NCBI RefSeq assembly: GCF_900110575.1
Contig: NZ_FOEF01000021.1
Location: forward strand, 121,337-185,336
Length of the DNA: 64,000 nt
Origin: Amycolatopsis saalfeldensis
GTDB taxonomy: Bacteria > Actinomycetota > Actinomycetes > Mycobacteriales > Pseudonocardiaceae
Reading direction: 5' to 3'
Shown here one piece after another: positions 39,214-47,460 of the stretch; within the stretch, counting starts at the first letter, position 1, and the number at the start of each line of letters is the position of its first letter. Position numbers and translations under genes: made by a program. The notes under the pieces were generated by a model, which worked only from the letters and a program-made list of their open reading frames with translations, was not told where the DNA came from and made no database searches.

Positions 39214-39681
39214 GTGAACGCGATCCAGCCCTGGCACGTGCTGATCCTGCTGCTCTTCCTGGCCCTGGCCGGCGTCGTGACCGCGGTCGTGGTGGCGGCG
39301 ACGCGGAAATCGGGCGGCCAGGGCCGGCCGGGCCCACCGTGGCAGGGCGGACCCGGGTATCCGCCTGGACCGGGGTACCCACCTCAGGCCGGGCCCGGAT
39401 ACCCGCCGCAGGCCGGGCCCGGATACCCGCAGGCCGGACCGGGCTACCCACCTCAAGCCGGGCCTGGGTATCCGCAGGCGGGACCGGGGTATCCGCCTCA
39501 GCCCGGGCAGGGCTATCCGCCACCCGGACCGGCGTATCCGTCCCAGGCCGGGCAACCGGGGTTTGGCCAGCCGCAAGGGTTTCCGCCGCAGCAAGGCGGT
39601 GAGCAGCAGCCGGCCCCGGACCACCAGCCGGATCAGCCGCCACTGGATCACCAGCCGCCCGACGGGCCGAAAGCCGACTGA
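39214..39681 (+). CDS. Membrane-anchored Pro/Gly/Tyr-rich repeat protein
   Basis: A 155-residue protein. One transmembrane helix (WHVLILLLFLALAGVVTAVVV) is followed by a tail made of about ten repeats of the type AGPGYPPQ or AGPGYPQ and then a Gln/Pro/Asp-rich end. GTG 39214 follows GAGAGGGG at a long distance; ATG 39181 would add 11 residues. PGYP tails are seen in many actinobacterial proteins and are probably disordered. The protein at 39789-40076 has the same design. Confidence 0.72.
   Translation: MNAIQPWHVLILLLFLALAGVVTAVVVAATRKSGGQGRPGPPWQGGPGYPPGPGYPPQAGPGYPPQAGPGYPQAGPGYPPQAGPGYPQAGPGYPPQPGQGYPPPGPAYPSQAGQPGFGQPQGFPPQQGGEQQPAPDHQPDQPPLDHQPPDGPKAD
39349..39560 (+). repeat. In-gene tandem repeat encoding GPGYP units
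   Basis: Units of about 21 to 27 bases (for example GCCGGGCCCGGATACCCG) recur with small differences across this part of the gene. They alternate between PGYPPQA and PGYPQA. The regular unit length suggests growth and loss by slippage, so copy number may vary between strains. Confidence 0.7.
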
Positions 39682-39788
39682 GGTCCGGGCAAAGAAGCAC
39701 CTCGGGGTCGGCAAGCGGCGCAGCTTGACCATGGGCGACCCACTACGGTCGCCGTTCGTTTCCGGGAGTCGAGAAGAGGAGTGCGGCC

Positions 39789-40076
39789 GTGGGCCATCTC
39801 GTGGTTGTTGTCATTCCGGCGCTGGCGGTGATCGCGCTGGCGATCATCGTGGTGCTGCGGATCGTCGGGGCGAACAAGTCGAAGCCGCAGCCGCCCGGTT
39901 ATCCGCCGCAGCAGCAGTATCCGCAACAGCCACCGCAGTACCCGGCACAGCAGCCATTTCCGCCACAGCAGCAATACCCGCCCCAGTACGGCCAAGCGCA
40001 GCCGGGCCAGCAGCAATACCCGCCCCCGGCCCAGCCACCTCAAGCCGAGCAGCAGAACCCACAACAACCCCGCTGA
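39789..40076 (+). CDS. Membrane-anchored Pro/Gln/Tyr-rich small protein
   Basis: A 95-residue protein: transmembrane helix HLVVVVIPALAVIALAIIVV, a short basic stretch (GANKSKPQ), then a low-complexity tail of QQYPQQ/PPQY units. It is a paralogue in design of the protein just upstream. GTG 39789 follows AGAAGAGG. The tail is likely cytoplasmic and disordered, since the basic residues follow the helix. Function unknown. Confidence 0.7.
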   Translation: MGHLVVVVIPALAVIALAIIVVLRIVGANKSKPQPPGYPPQQQYPQQPPQYPAQQPFPPQQQYPPQYGQAQPGQQQYPPPAQPPQAEQQNPQQPR

Positions 40077-40098
40077 ACGCCGAACCCGGCGAGGGGCT

Positions 40099-40995
40099 TC
40101 ACATCGCGCGATAGTCACGCAGTTCGATGCGCGGGCCGAAGCGGGGTTTGCGCGCGCCGGAGGCCTCCAGGTAACGGATGGCCCGCTGGCGTTGCGGCGC
40201 GTAGGGCTCCAGCAACTCCGCCAGGCCCTCGTCGTCGATCTTCCGGCCGAGCAGGGTGTGGCCGACCATCGACGGGATGTTGTAGTCGCCGAAGCTGACC
40301 GCGTCCGGGTCGCCCCAGGCGCGTTGCGCGATTTCCGACGCGGTCCAGACGCCGATGCCCGGGACCTTCCGCAGCAGCGCCCGCCCGGCGGTGCCCCGCA
40401 GCGCCACCGCCTCCTCCAGCCGAGGCGCCACGCGCGCGGCGTTGATCAGCGTCGTCCGGCGCTTGAGGTCGACGCCGACTCGGTGCCAGTTCCAGTCCAC
40501 GATGGACCGGATCGCGACCGGGCCCGGCGGCACGCGCAGGCGGTCCGGCCCGGGGCCCGGCGCGCGGGTGCCGAACCACCGGCACAGCTCGGACCACGAG
40601 CGCAGCGCCTCCTTGCTCGTCACCTTCTGCTCCAGCACCGCGAGCACCAGCGAGTCCCACACCCGGCCGGTCGCGCCGAGGCGCAGGCCCGGGCAGCGAC
40701 GGCGGGCCTCGGCGACCACGCCGTGGTGCGCGACGAAACCCGTGTCGTCATCGTCGGCGCCGAGCAGGGCCGGGACGCCGTCGAGCAGGAAGCCCGCGCC
40801 GTCGCCCCAGGCCTCGGCCTCGATGTCGCCGTCCGGGCGGTGCAGCAGCGCGAGCGTGCCGGGGCCGGCAGGGGTGTTCGCCGCCAGCCACCAGACACCG
40901 CGGTCGCGCTGGAAGTTCAGCGAGCCGCGCCCACGGCTGAGCGGCCCGAGCACCGAGCCCGGGTCGAGCGTGAACGGCGGCCGCCAGAGCAACAT
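40099..40995 (-). CDS. DNA-3-methyladenine glycosylase II-type (HhH-GPD)
   Basis: A 298-residue protein of the AlkA-like glycosylase family. The helix-hairpin-helix region reads LRKVPGIGVWTASEIAQRAW and the catalytic Asp follows in WGDPDAVSFGDYNIP. AVLEQKVTSKEALRSWSELC is the conserved helix before it. It removes alkylated bases in repair. The ATG lies two bases after the manB stop on the same strand, so the pair is probably cotranscribed. Confidence 0.85.
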   Translation of the reverse strand: MLLWRPPFTLDPGSVLGPLSRGRGSLNFQRDRGVWWLAANTPAGPGTLALLHRPDGDIEAEAWGDGAGFLLDGVPALLGADDDDTGFVAHHGVVAEARRRCPGLRLGATGRVWDSLVLAVLEQKVTSKEALRSWSELCRWFGTRAPGPGPDRLRVPPGPVAIRSIVDWNWHRVGVDLKRRTTLINAARVAPRLEEAVALRGTAGRALLRKVPGIGVWTASEIAQRAWGDPDAVSFGDYNIPSMVGHTLLGRKIDDEGLAELLEPYAPQRQRAIRYLEASGARKPRFGPRIELRDYRAM

Positions 40996-40997
40996 CG

Positions 40998-42077
40998 TTA
41001 CGCGTCGCTCGAGAAGCGGATGCCGCCGTCGGGCAGCGTGATGCCGGGCCAGACCCGGGCGCCGTCGAGCAGTTCGCAGCCCGCGCCGACCGTCGCGCCG
41101 TCGCCCACCACCACGCCACGAAGCACGGCGCCCTCGCCGACGCGCGCGCCGCGGCCCAGCACCGAACGCTCCACAGTGGCCCCTTCCGCGACGGCGGCGT
41201 CGTCGAACAGCACCGAGCCGGTCACCGTCGCGCCCGCGGCCACCTCGGCCTTCGCACCGATCGTCGAGCCGCCCGAAACGACGGCCGTGTCCGCGACCCG
41301 CGCGCCGTCCAGCACCAGCGACTCGCCGGTCGGGCCGGCCAGCGCGGACGTCGGCGCGATGCCGCGCACCAGGTCGGCGCTGCCCCGCACGAACGCCTCG
41401 GGCGTGCCGACATCGAGCCAGTACGAGGAGTCCACGAAGCCGTGCAGGTGGGCGCCGGCCTCGAGCAGGCCCGGGAACGTCTCGCGTTCCACGGAGACGC
41501 GCCGTCCAGTCGGAATGGTCTCGACCACTGAGCGGCGGAACACGTAGCAGCCGGCGTTGATCTGGTCCGTCGGCGGGTTCGGCGTCTTCTCGAGGAAGGC
41601 CTGGACGCGGCCGTCGGCGTCGGTGGGCACCGAGCCGAACCGGCTGGGGTCGGGCACGCGCTGCAGGTGCAGGGTGACGTCGGCGCCGGAGTCCACATGG
41701 GTCCGCAGCTGTTCGCGCAGATCGGCGCCGGACAGGATGTCGCCGTTGAAGATGATCGCGTGCTCGGCGCGGAGCCGATCGTAGACGTTGCGGATCGCGC
41801 CGCCGGTGTCCAGCGGCTCGTCCTCGACGACGTACTCCAGTTCCAGGCCGAGCGCGGACCCGTCGCCGAAGTACTCCTCGAACACCTCGGCGCGGTACGA
41901 CGTGCCGAGCACGACGTGGCGGATCCCGGCCGCGCGGATGCGCGAGAACAGGTGGCTCAGGTAAGGGGTACCGGCCGTCGGCAGCATCGGCTTCGGCGCG
42001 GACAGGGTGAGCGGCCGCAGGCGGGTGCCCTTGCCCCCGACCAGCACGACGGCGTCGACTTCGAGCTCGGTCGTCAC
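40998..42077 (-). CDS. manB: Mannose-1-phosphate guanylyltransferase / NDP-sugar pyrophosphorylase
   Basis: A 359-residue nucleotidyltransferase. The N-terminal domain has the signature AVVLVGGKGTRLRPLT and SAPKPMLPTAGTPYL, then FNGDILSG with the metal-binding Asp. The C-terminal domain is a left-handed beta helix. It makes an NDP-sugar, probably GDP-mannose, as for the Rv3264c homologue. The GTG at 42077 is preceded by GAGGAG. It is part of the envelope-sugar region with wbbL, rmlD and LCP genes. Confidence 0.85.
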   Translation of the reverse strand: MTTELEVDAVVLVGGKGTRLRPLTLSAPKPMLPTAGTPYLSHLFSRIRAAGIRHVVLGTSYRAEVFEEYFGDGSALGLELEYVVEDEPLDTGGAIRNVYDRLRAEHAIIFNGDILSGADLREQLRTHVDSGADVTLHLQRVPDPSRFGSVPTDADGRVQAFLEKTPNPPTDQINAGCYVFRRSVVETIPTGRRVSVERETFPGLLEAGAHLHGFVDSSYWLDVGTPEAFVRGSADLVRGIAPTSALAGPTGESLVLDGARVADTAVVSGGSTIGAKAEVAAGATVTGSVLFDDAAVAEGATVERSVLGRGARVGEGAVLRGVVVGDGATVGAGCELLDGARVWPGITLPDGGIRFSSDA

Positions 42078-42219
42078 AGAAAAACTCCTCTTTTATCACG
42101 CGCCGCTCAGCGACAAGCCGTGGGAAACCCTGACGGCGCGGGCTCCGAGGGCCTACCCTAGACAGGAAACAGGTGGGCCTTTCCCCAGAGGGCCCCGGGT
42201 CAGTCGGGAGGCCGAGGGG

Positions 42220-42666
42220 ATGGACCCCCGCGATCGCGCGGACGCCTTGCTCGCACGTGCTCGTTCCCGCGGCGCCTTCGTGGTGACGCCGGACAACATG
42301 ACGTCACCGATGGACGCCTCCAATACCCAGCAGATCGCCAGAGCCGTGGTCGCCGGGCTGGATCAGCAGGACCCCGACACGACGACGCAGCTGCCGGCGT
42401 CGCTGATCGAGGAGAACGATCACCCGCTGGCCGGCTACAACCCGACCACGCCGCTGGAACTGCCGGGCAGTTCGTCCGAGCAGGCCACCAAGCCGCAGCC
42501 AGTGGCGGCGCAGCAGGTGACCACGCCGCTGGTGCCGCGGCCGCAGGCCAAGCCCGTGCCCAGCCCGCTGCGCGAGCCGTCCGAGGAGGAGCTGACCGGG
42601 CTCGTCCCGACGGTCAAGCAGAACAACGGCCGCTCGAACCTGTCCCGCCGCCTCGACGGGCTGTGA
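42220..42666 (+). CDS. Hypothetical disordered protein
   Basis: A 148-residue protein starting MDPRDRADALLARARSRGAF, followed by VVTPDNMTSPMDASNTQQIA, then a long Pro/Gln/Thr-rich stretch with no hydrophobic core and a basic C-terminus (NLSRRLDGL). The ATG has GAGGCCGAGGGG upstream. No enzyme domain is recognised; I believe similar proteins occur in other Pseudonocardiaceae but cannot check. It converges on wbbL and ends at a strong hairpin. Confidence 0.7.
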   Translation: MDPRDRADALLARARSRGAFVVTPDNMTSPMDASNTQQIARAVVAGLDQQDPDTTTQLPASLIEENDHPLAGYNPTTPLELPGSSSEQATKPQPVAAQQVTTPLVPRPQAKPVPSPLREPSEEELTGLVPTVKQNNGRSNLSRRLDGL

Positions 42667-42681
42667 CCCCAGCGTTCGTGC

Positions 42682-42727
42682 ACGAAAGTCAGGCGGCCCG
42701 GTGCTCACCGGGCCGCCTGACTTTCGT
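42682..42727. terminator. Perfect 20-bp hairpin between convergent genes
   Basis: Positions 42682-42701 (starting ACGAAAGTCAGG) pair with 42708-42727 around a six-base loop. It fills the gap between the hypothetical gene and wbbL, whose stop codon it touches, and should terminate both transcripts. Confidence 0.8.
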
Positions 42728-43590
42728 CAGCCCTTGCGGGTTTCCAGCTTGACGCGCAGGGCCAGCCCCAGCTTCACCGCGGCCAGCACCGGCTTCCAGC
42801 GCAGGCCCTGGTGCCGGTCGGCGAGGTAGCGGTAGGCGCTGGCGTGGTGCGCGCGCAGCATCTTCGCGGACGCGCGCGCCGTGGAGTGGCCGCCGATGTG
42901 CATCACGCTGGACGACGGCGCGTAGACGTTCAGCCAGCCGGCCTTGGCGAGGCGGTCGCCGAGATCGACGTCCTCGAAGTACATGAAGTAGCGCGTGTCG
43001 AAGCCGCCGACGGAGTCGAACGCCTCGCGCCGGAGCAGCTGGCACGAGCCGGACAGCCAGCCGGACGTCCGCTCGACGGGGGTGCCGGTCTCCTGGCGGT
43101 ACTGGCGGGTCCAGGGGTTGCCCGGCCAGACCTTCGCGAACACGGCGTGCCCGATCCCGCGGCCGAACGACGGCAGCAGCCGCGCGGACGGGTAGACGGT
43201 GCCGTCGAGATCGTGGATGAGCGGCCCGAACGCGCCCCCGCGCGGCCACCGCTTCGCCACCTCCAGCAACGCGTCGAGCGATCCGGGCTCCCACTCGAGA
43301 TCCGGGTTCACCACGACGATCCAGCCGTAGCTGTCATCGAGCGCCGCGACGCCACGATTGGCGGCCGTCCCGTAACCGACGTTCTCGCCGATGCTGACCA
43401 GCTGCACGTTCTCACGCTCCGCCGCCCGCTCCGGCGCGCCATCCGTCGACGCGTTGTCGGCGACGACGACCTTGACCTCACGGTCAGTCGCCTTTTCGAG
43501 CGTGTCGAGAAACTTCTCGAGAGTCTCGCCGGGAAAGTACGTCACGGTCACGACGGCGAGCCCGTCGCCGTAGCTGGGGTGCTCAGTCAC
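42727..43590 (-). CDS. wbbL: Rhamnosyltransferase, WbbL type (GT2)
   Basis: A 287-residue GT-A glycosyltransferase. It should add L-rhamnose from dTDP-rhamnose to decaprenyl-PP-GlcNAc, forming the arabinogalactan-peptidoglycan linker (Rv3265c type). Motifs: VTVTYFPGETLEKFL, VVVADNASTDGAPE, IGENVGYGTAANRG, VVVNPDLEWEPGS and FMYFEDVDLGDRL with the catalytic ED. rmlB and rmlD in this window supply its donor. The GTG at 43590 starts it, and a hypothetical membrane gene lies 50 bases upstream. Confidence 0.88.
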   Translation of the reverse strand: MTEHPSYGDGLAVVTVTYFPGETLEKFLDTLEKATDREVKVVVADNASTDGAPERAAERENVQLVSIGENVGYGTAANRGVAALDDSYGWIVVVNPDLEWEPGSLDALLEVAKRWPRGGAFGPLIHDLDGTVYPSARLLPSFGRGIGHAVFAKVWPGNPWTRQYRQETGTPVERTSGWLSGSCQLLRREAFDSVGGFDTRYFMYFEDVDLGDRLAKAGWLNVYAPSSSVMHIGGHSTARASAKMLRAHHASAYRYLADRHQGLRWKPVLAAVKLGLALRVKLETRKG

Positions 43591-43640
43591 CGCGCCATTG
43601 TCCCCCGGTCACCGACTGCGACTGCGGTACCCCGCGCTGC

Positions 43641-44078
43641 TCACTTCTGGGCGTCGCGACGGCGCTGTCGCCGAGCCGCGGCAATCGTGCCGCTGGGCGC
43701 GGAATAGAGGAGGTCACCGGGATTGACGTAGTAGGTGTTCGGATTCCGGTTGTGCGGTCCCCAGCCCGTCGAACCGCGAAGGAGCAGGACGCTCCCAGGC
43801 GCCGGATGACGACCTTTGAACCACGTGTCCTGGTGGTCCCCGGTCTCCTGCCAGCGGATCACCGCTTTCGCACCTCGGCGAGCGCGCTGGTAGACACGTT
43901 CTACGACCGCGACAGCCGCTTCATCACCAGCAAGAGCGCGTCTGGCCTGCAACTCCCGCCAGTGCTCGGCCAGCCGCTTGTCACGCCGCCTTCGGGCGAA
44001 CACGGCCAGCAGCACCACGCCTACCGGAAACGCGCAACAAAGCAGGAGCCCCAAAGCCTGACCGAACGCCGCAAGCAC
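43641..44078 (-). CDS. Hypothetical membrane-anchored protein
   Basis: A 145-residue protein with one N-terminal transmembrane helix (LGLLLCCAFPVGVVLLAVFA), a basic stop-transfer ARRRRDKRLAEHW, a helical middle and a compact C-terminal domain (WFKGRHPAPGSVLLLRGSTG). GTG 44078 is preceded by GGGGAGGG. I do not recognise a family. It lies between glycosyltransferase genes on the same strand. Confidence 0.65.
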   Translation of the reverse strand: MLAAFGQALGLLLCCAFPVGVVLLAVFARRRRDKRLAEHWRELQARRALAGDEAAVAVVERVYQRARRGAKAVIRWQETGDHQDTWFKGRHPAPGSVLLLRGSTGWGPHNRNPNTYYVNPGDLLYSAPSGTIAAARRQRRRDAQK

Positions 44079-44181
44079 GGACCCTCCCCGGTGCCGCTTG
44101 ACCTCGATGAGTCAATCGTCAACCGAGCGGGTGGTCAACCTCGTAGTTCTCCGACACGTGTGTTTCGCGGGCGGCCGCGCG

Positions 44182-45378
44182 TCACCGATCCTGCAAATGC
44201 CGTGCCCAAGCCCGCCCATAAGCCTCACGATGACGCTCCGCCGTAGTAGCCCAAGAGAACTCCTTGGCCCGCTGCTGCGCCGCCGCCGCGAGTTCGGCGC
44301 GGCGGGAAGGGTCGTCGAGCAGTTCGGTGATCGCGGCGGCCACGTCGCCGGCGCCGACGCCGCAGTAGGCCACCGCGTCGCCGCCGACTTCGGGGAGGGA
44401 GAGGCGGCGGGTGGTCAGTACGGCGGCGCCGCAGGCCATCGCCTCCAGGACCGGGAGGCCGAAGCCCTCGCCGAGGCTCGGGTAGGCCACCAGTTCAGCG
44501 CCGCCGAGGAAGCCGGCCAGGGTGCCGAACGGGAGGTAGCCCGCGCGGATCACGCGCAGCCGGTGCGGCACGCCGTCGAGGGCGCGCTCCACCTGCGTGT
44601 CCCAGCCCGGCTGGCCGGCGAGCACCAGCGCGGGCGCGTCGGCACGGCCGGAGACGGCGCGCGCGTAGCCGCGGATCAGCGCCGGCACGTTCTTGCGCGG
44701 CTCCAGCGCGCCGAGGAATGCGATGTAGGGCGTCCGCCCGATGCCCATCGCCGCGCGGGCCGCCGCGATCTCTTCCGGGGACGGTGGGTGGAAGCGTTCC
44801 GTGTCCACGCCGTGGTGGATGATTTCCAGCTCCGCGCGCCGCACCGGGCTGACGCGCGCCAACTCGTCGGCCGTGGCCTGGCTCGGGACGACGCACATCG
44901 TCGCGCGGCGGAGCGCGGCCGAAGTCCACGCGCGGAAGAACCGGGCCTTCACCGACGAGTGCAGCACCGCGTCGGTGAAGAACGTCGCGTCGTGCAGCGT
45001 GACCACCGAAGCGGCCGAGCTGGCCAGCGGCATCGTGTAGTGCGGCGAGTGGACGACGTCCGCGGCGAGCTTGCGCACCAGCCTCGGCAGCGTCGCCTGC
45101 TCCCAGGTCAGCCGGGCCGTGCGGGTCGAGGTCGACGGCGACGCGGGCACCACCCGCGCACTCGGCGCGAGCCGGTCGTACAGCGGCAGGTCACGCGGCT
45201 GGCAGACGACCGTGAGCCGGGCGCCGTCCTGGTCGAGCGCCGCGACGAGCGAATCCACGTACCGGCCGACGCCACCCCGGTCCGCGGGCACCGCGGTCGC
45301 GTCGATCAGCACTCGGGGATCACCGGTCACTTGAGCAGAGTACGACCGTGACAGCGTGCGATGGTGGGGAACCGACAA
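44182..45378 (-). CDS. Glycosyltransferase, GT4 family
   Basis: A GT-B transferase of about 380-398 residues. N-terminal donor/acceptor domain starts VLIDATAVPADRGGVGRYV; the C-terminal domain has FLGALEPRKNVPALIRGYA, LVLAGQPGWDTQ and YPSLGEGFGLPVLEAMACG, the E-x7-E sugar-nucleotide motif. The TTG at 45378 has a GAGGAG site; GTG 45330 is the alternative and matches where homologues seem to start. It lies 29 bases downstream of a similar transferase. The sugar is unknown; mannosyl- or rhamnosyl-transfer is plausible in this neighbourhood. Confidence 0.83.
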   Translation of the reverse strand: MSVPHHRTLSRSYSAQVTGDPRVLIDATAVPADRGGVGRYVDSLVAALDQDGARLTVVCQPRDLPLYDRLAPSARVVPASPSTSTRTARLTWEQATLPRLVRKLAADVVHSPHYTMPLASSAASVVTLHDATFFTDAVLHSSVKARFFRAWTSAALRRATMCVVPSQATADELARVSPVRRAELEIIHHGVDTERFHPPSPEEIAAARAAMGIGRTPYIAFLGALEPRKNVPALIRGYARAVSGRADAPALVLAGQPGWDTQVERALDGVPHRLRVIRAGYLPFGTLAGFLGGAELVAYPSLGEGFGLPVLEAMACGAAVLTTRRLSLPEVGGDAVAYCGVGAGDVAAAITELLDDPSRRAELAAAAQQRAKEFSWATTAERHREAYGRAWARHLQDR

Positions 45379-45407
45379 ACTGCTCCTCGCCTGGGAATGC
45401 CCGTGCC

Positions 45408-46475
45408 TCAGGACCGCCGCCGGTGAGCTGCCCAGACGGCCTCCGCGGCGGCGCGCCAGGTGAACGCGCGGGCCCGCTCACGGCCGAGCCGCGCCAGTTC
45501 CGCCGCGCGGTCCGGCGACCTCAGCACCGAACGCAGTCCGGCAGCCAACGCCGGAACGTCGCCGCGCGGCACCACCACGCCCGCGCCCCCCGCGACCTCG
45601 ACCAACGCCGGGACGTCGGTGTGCACCACCGGGACGCCCGCGGCCATCGCCTCCAGCAGCGGGAGGCCGAAGCCCTCCGCGAGGCTCGGCACGGCCAGCA
45701 CACTCGCGCCGCGCAGCGCGGTGGCCAGCTCGGCGTCGGTCACCTTTCCCAGCACCCGCACGTCGGACAGGCCCCGCTCGGCCGCCAGGCGCACCGGGTC
45801 GATGGCGCCCCAGCCGGGCTGGCCGGCGATCACCAGCGCGACGTCGCCGAGCTGCGCGACGGCGTCCACCAGCACGTCCATGCCCTTGCGCGGTTCGATC
45901 GTGCCGACGGCCAGCACGTACCGCTCCGGCAGGTCCAGCGGCGCCGCGCCCTGGGGCAGGGTCACGCCGTGCGGCACCACGCGCACCGGCACGGTCACGT
46001 CCACCAGCACTGCCAGCTCGTCCGCGACGGCCCGGGTCGGCACGATCAGCCCGGACGAGCGCCGCGCCGCCCGCGCGATCATCGAACGGTGCCAGCTGAC
46101 GCCGCGCGCGGTCAGCGTCTCCGGATGCGTCCACGGCACGGTGTCGTGCACGGTCACGGTGAGTGTCCGCCCGGCGGGCGCGCGGGGCGGGGCGAACGGC
46201 GTGGGCGCGTGCACGGCGTCGCCGCCCGGCCACCACGGCACGCCGAGCTGCCATAGGCCGATCAGGCCGCGGGGCGGGAGTTTCAGCACGCGCGGGCCTT
46301 CGATGCCCTCGACCTGGGCGGCCGTGACATCCGCGTGGCGCGCGACCACGCTCGACACCGTCCACCCCGGCGGCGCGGTGCGCGCCAGCGCGGGGAGCAG
46401 TTCGGCGGTGTACCGGCCCGTACCACCCGGGACGGGGGCGAGCAGCTGCTCGGCGAGCACTACCAGTTCGGGCAC
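45408..46475 (-). CDS. Glycosyltransferase, GT4 family
   Basis: A 355-residue GT-B transferase paralogous to its neighbour: VLAEQLLAPVPGGTGRYTAE at the N-terminus, LAVGTIEPRKGMDVLVDAV, LVIAGQPGWGAID and VPSLAEGFGLPLLEAMAAG. The GTG at 46475 has no ribosome site; GAGAAT on this strand ends seven bases upstream, so the message is probably leaderless. It starts only 18 bases from the divergent GT2 gene and heads a minus-strand pair of GT4 genes. Confidence 0.85.
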   Translation of the reverse strand: MPELVVLAEQLLAPVPGGTGRYTAELLPALARTAPPGWTVSSVVARHADVTAAQVEGIEGPRVLKLPPRGLIGLWQLGVPWWPGGDAVHAPTPFAPPRAPAGRTLTVTVHDTVPWTHPETLTARGVSWHRSMIARAARRSSGLIVPTRAVADELAVLVDVTVPVRVVPHGVTLPQGAAPLDLPERYVLAVGTIEPRKGMDVLVDAVAQLGDVALVIAGQPGWGAIDPVRLAAERGLSDVRVLGKVTDAELATALRGASVLAVPSLAEGFGLPLLEAMAAGVPVVHTDVPALVEVAGGAGVVVPRGDVPALAAGLRSVLRSPDRAAELARLGRERARAFTWRAAAEAVWAAHRRRS

Positions 46476-46493
46476 GCCGCTATTCTCACCCAG
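46476..46493. promoter_or_regulatory. Shared -10 box of two divergent glycosyltransferase operons
   Basis: Only 18 bases separate the two GTG starts. TATTCT (46481-46486) on the plus strand lies seven bases before GTG 46494. On the minus strand GAGAAT (complement of 46482-46487) lies six bases before GTG 46475. The two -10 elements use nearly the same bases, so polymerase can open the region for one direction at a time. Both transcripts would be leaderless. Confidence 0.55.
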
Positions 46494-47423
46494 GTGACCA
46501 GCGCGGAGCCCAGCACCACCGTCGTCGTGGTCACCTGGCGGGGCGCGGCCCACGTCACGGCCTGCCTCGACGCCCTCGCCGCCCAGACCCGTCCACATCG
46601 GACGCTGGTGGTGGACAACGCCTCCGACGACGGGACGGCCGGCCTGCTCGCCGCCCACCCGTCGCGGCCGCGGGTCCTCCGGCTGCGCCGCAACACCGGT
46701 TACGCGGGCGCGATGGCCACGGCGTTGGACCAGCTCGACACCCCGCTGGTGGCCTGGCTGAACGACGACGCGGCCCCCGATCCCGGCTGGCTCGCCGCGC
46801 TGGAGGACACCCTCGACGAGCAGACGCTGGCCGCCGCCGTCACGTCGCGGCTGGAACTGGCGGACGGCACGACGCAGTCCACCGGCGTCCGCCTGACCGC
46901 CGACGGCCGCGGCGCGGACCTCACCGAGCCCACCGACGAGGTCTTCGGCTTCTGCGGCGGCGCCGCGCTCCTACGCGCGGACGCGGTGCGCGAGGTGGGC
47001 GGCGTCCCGGCGGCTTTCTTCTGTTATTACGAGGACACCGACACGGCGTGGCGGCTGCGGCTCGCGGGCTGGCACGTCGTCGCGGCCGACCGTGCCCGCG
47101 TTCAGCACTTGCACGGCGCCAGCACCAAACCCGGCTCACCGCTGTTCCACCGCTGGAACGAGCGGAACCGGCTCCTCATGCTGTTGCGCTGCGCCCCGGC
47201 GGGGGTCGCCGTCCGGGAGGTGGCCCGGTTCGCCGTGCTCACGGCGGTGCTGCCACTACGCCGGATGAAACAACCGGCGGCCAACTTCGACCCGCGGCTA
47301 CGGGCGCGGGTACTCGCCGAGGTCGCCGCGAGGCTCCCGTCGACGCTGCTGGCACGCCGTCGCATCACCCGGATCGCGGCGCTCGGCCGAGGCGCGATCT
47401 GGGAGGCATGGGCTGGCCTTTAA
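46494..47423 (+). CDS. Glycosyltransferase, GT2 family
   Basis: A 309-residue GT-A transferase similar to rhamnosyltransferases: VVVVTWRGAAHVTACLDAL, LVVDNASDDGTAGLL, WLNDDAAPDPGWL for the metal site and FCYYEDTDTAWRLRLAGW with the catalytic ED motif. The GTG at 46494 has no ribosome site and appears leaderless. It is followed 37 bases later by a fused GT gene in the same direction. The acceptor is probably a lipid-linked polysaccharide of the envelope. Confidence 0.85.
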   Translation: MTSAEPSTTVVVVTWRGAAHVTACLDALAAQTRPHRTLVVDNASDDGTAGLLAAHPSRPRVLRLRRNTGYAGAMATALDQLDTPLVAWLNDDAAPDPGWLAALEDTLDEQTLAAAVTSRLELADGTTQSTGVRLTADGRGADLTEPTDEVFGFCGGAALLRADAVREVGGVPAAFFCYYEDTDTAWRLRLAGWHVVAADRARVQHLHGASTKPGSPLFHRWNERNRLLMLLRCAPAGVAVREVARFAVLTAVLPLRRMKQPAANFDPRLRARVLAEVAARLPSTLLARRRITRIAALGRGAIWEAWAGL

Positions 47424-47460
47424 GCTGAGCCAGGCCCGACATCACGGACAGGAGCTCGTC

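Noticed and set aside
39349..39560. Regular short repeats considered as a CRISPR array
   Set aside because: Units are in frame, adjoin without unique spacers and encode a GPGYP tail; no cas genes are nearby.
42007..42219. Upstream extension of the hypothetical gene at 42220
   Set aside because: It overlaps the manB start region, and a good GAGGCCGAGGGG site lies before ATG 42220.
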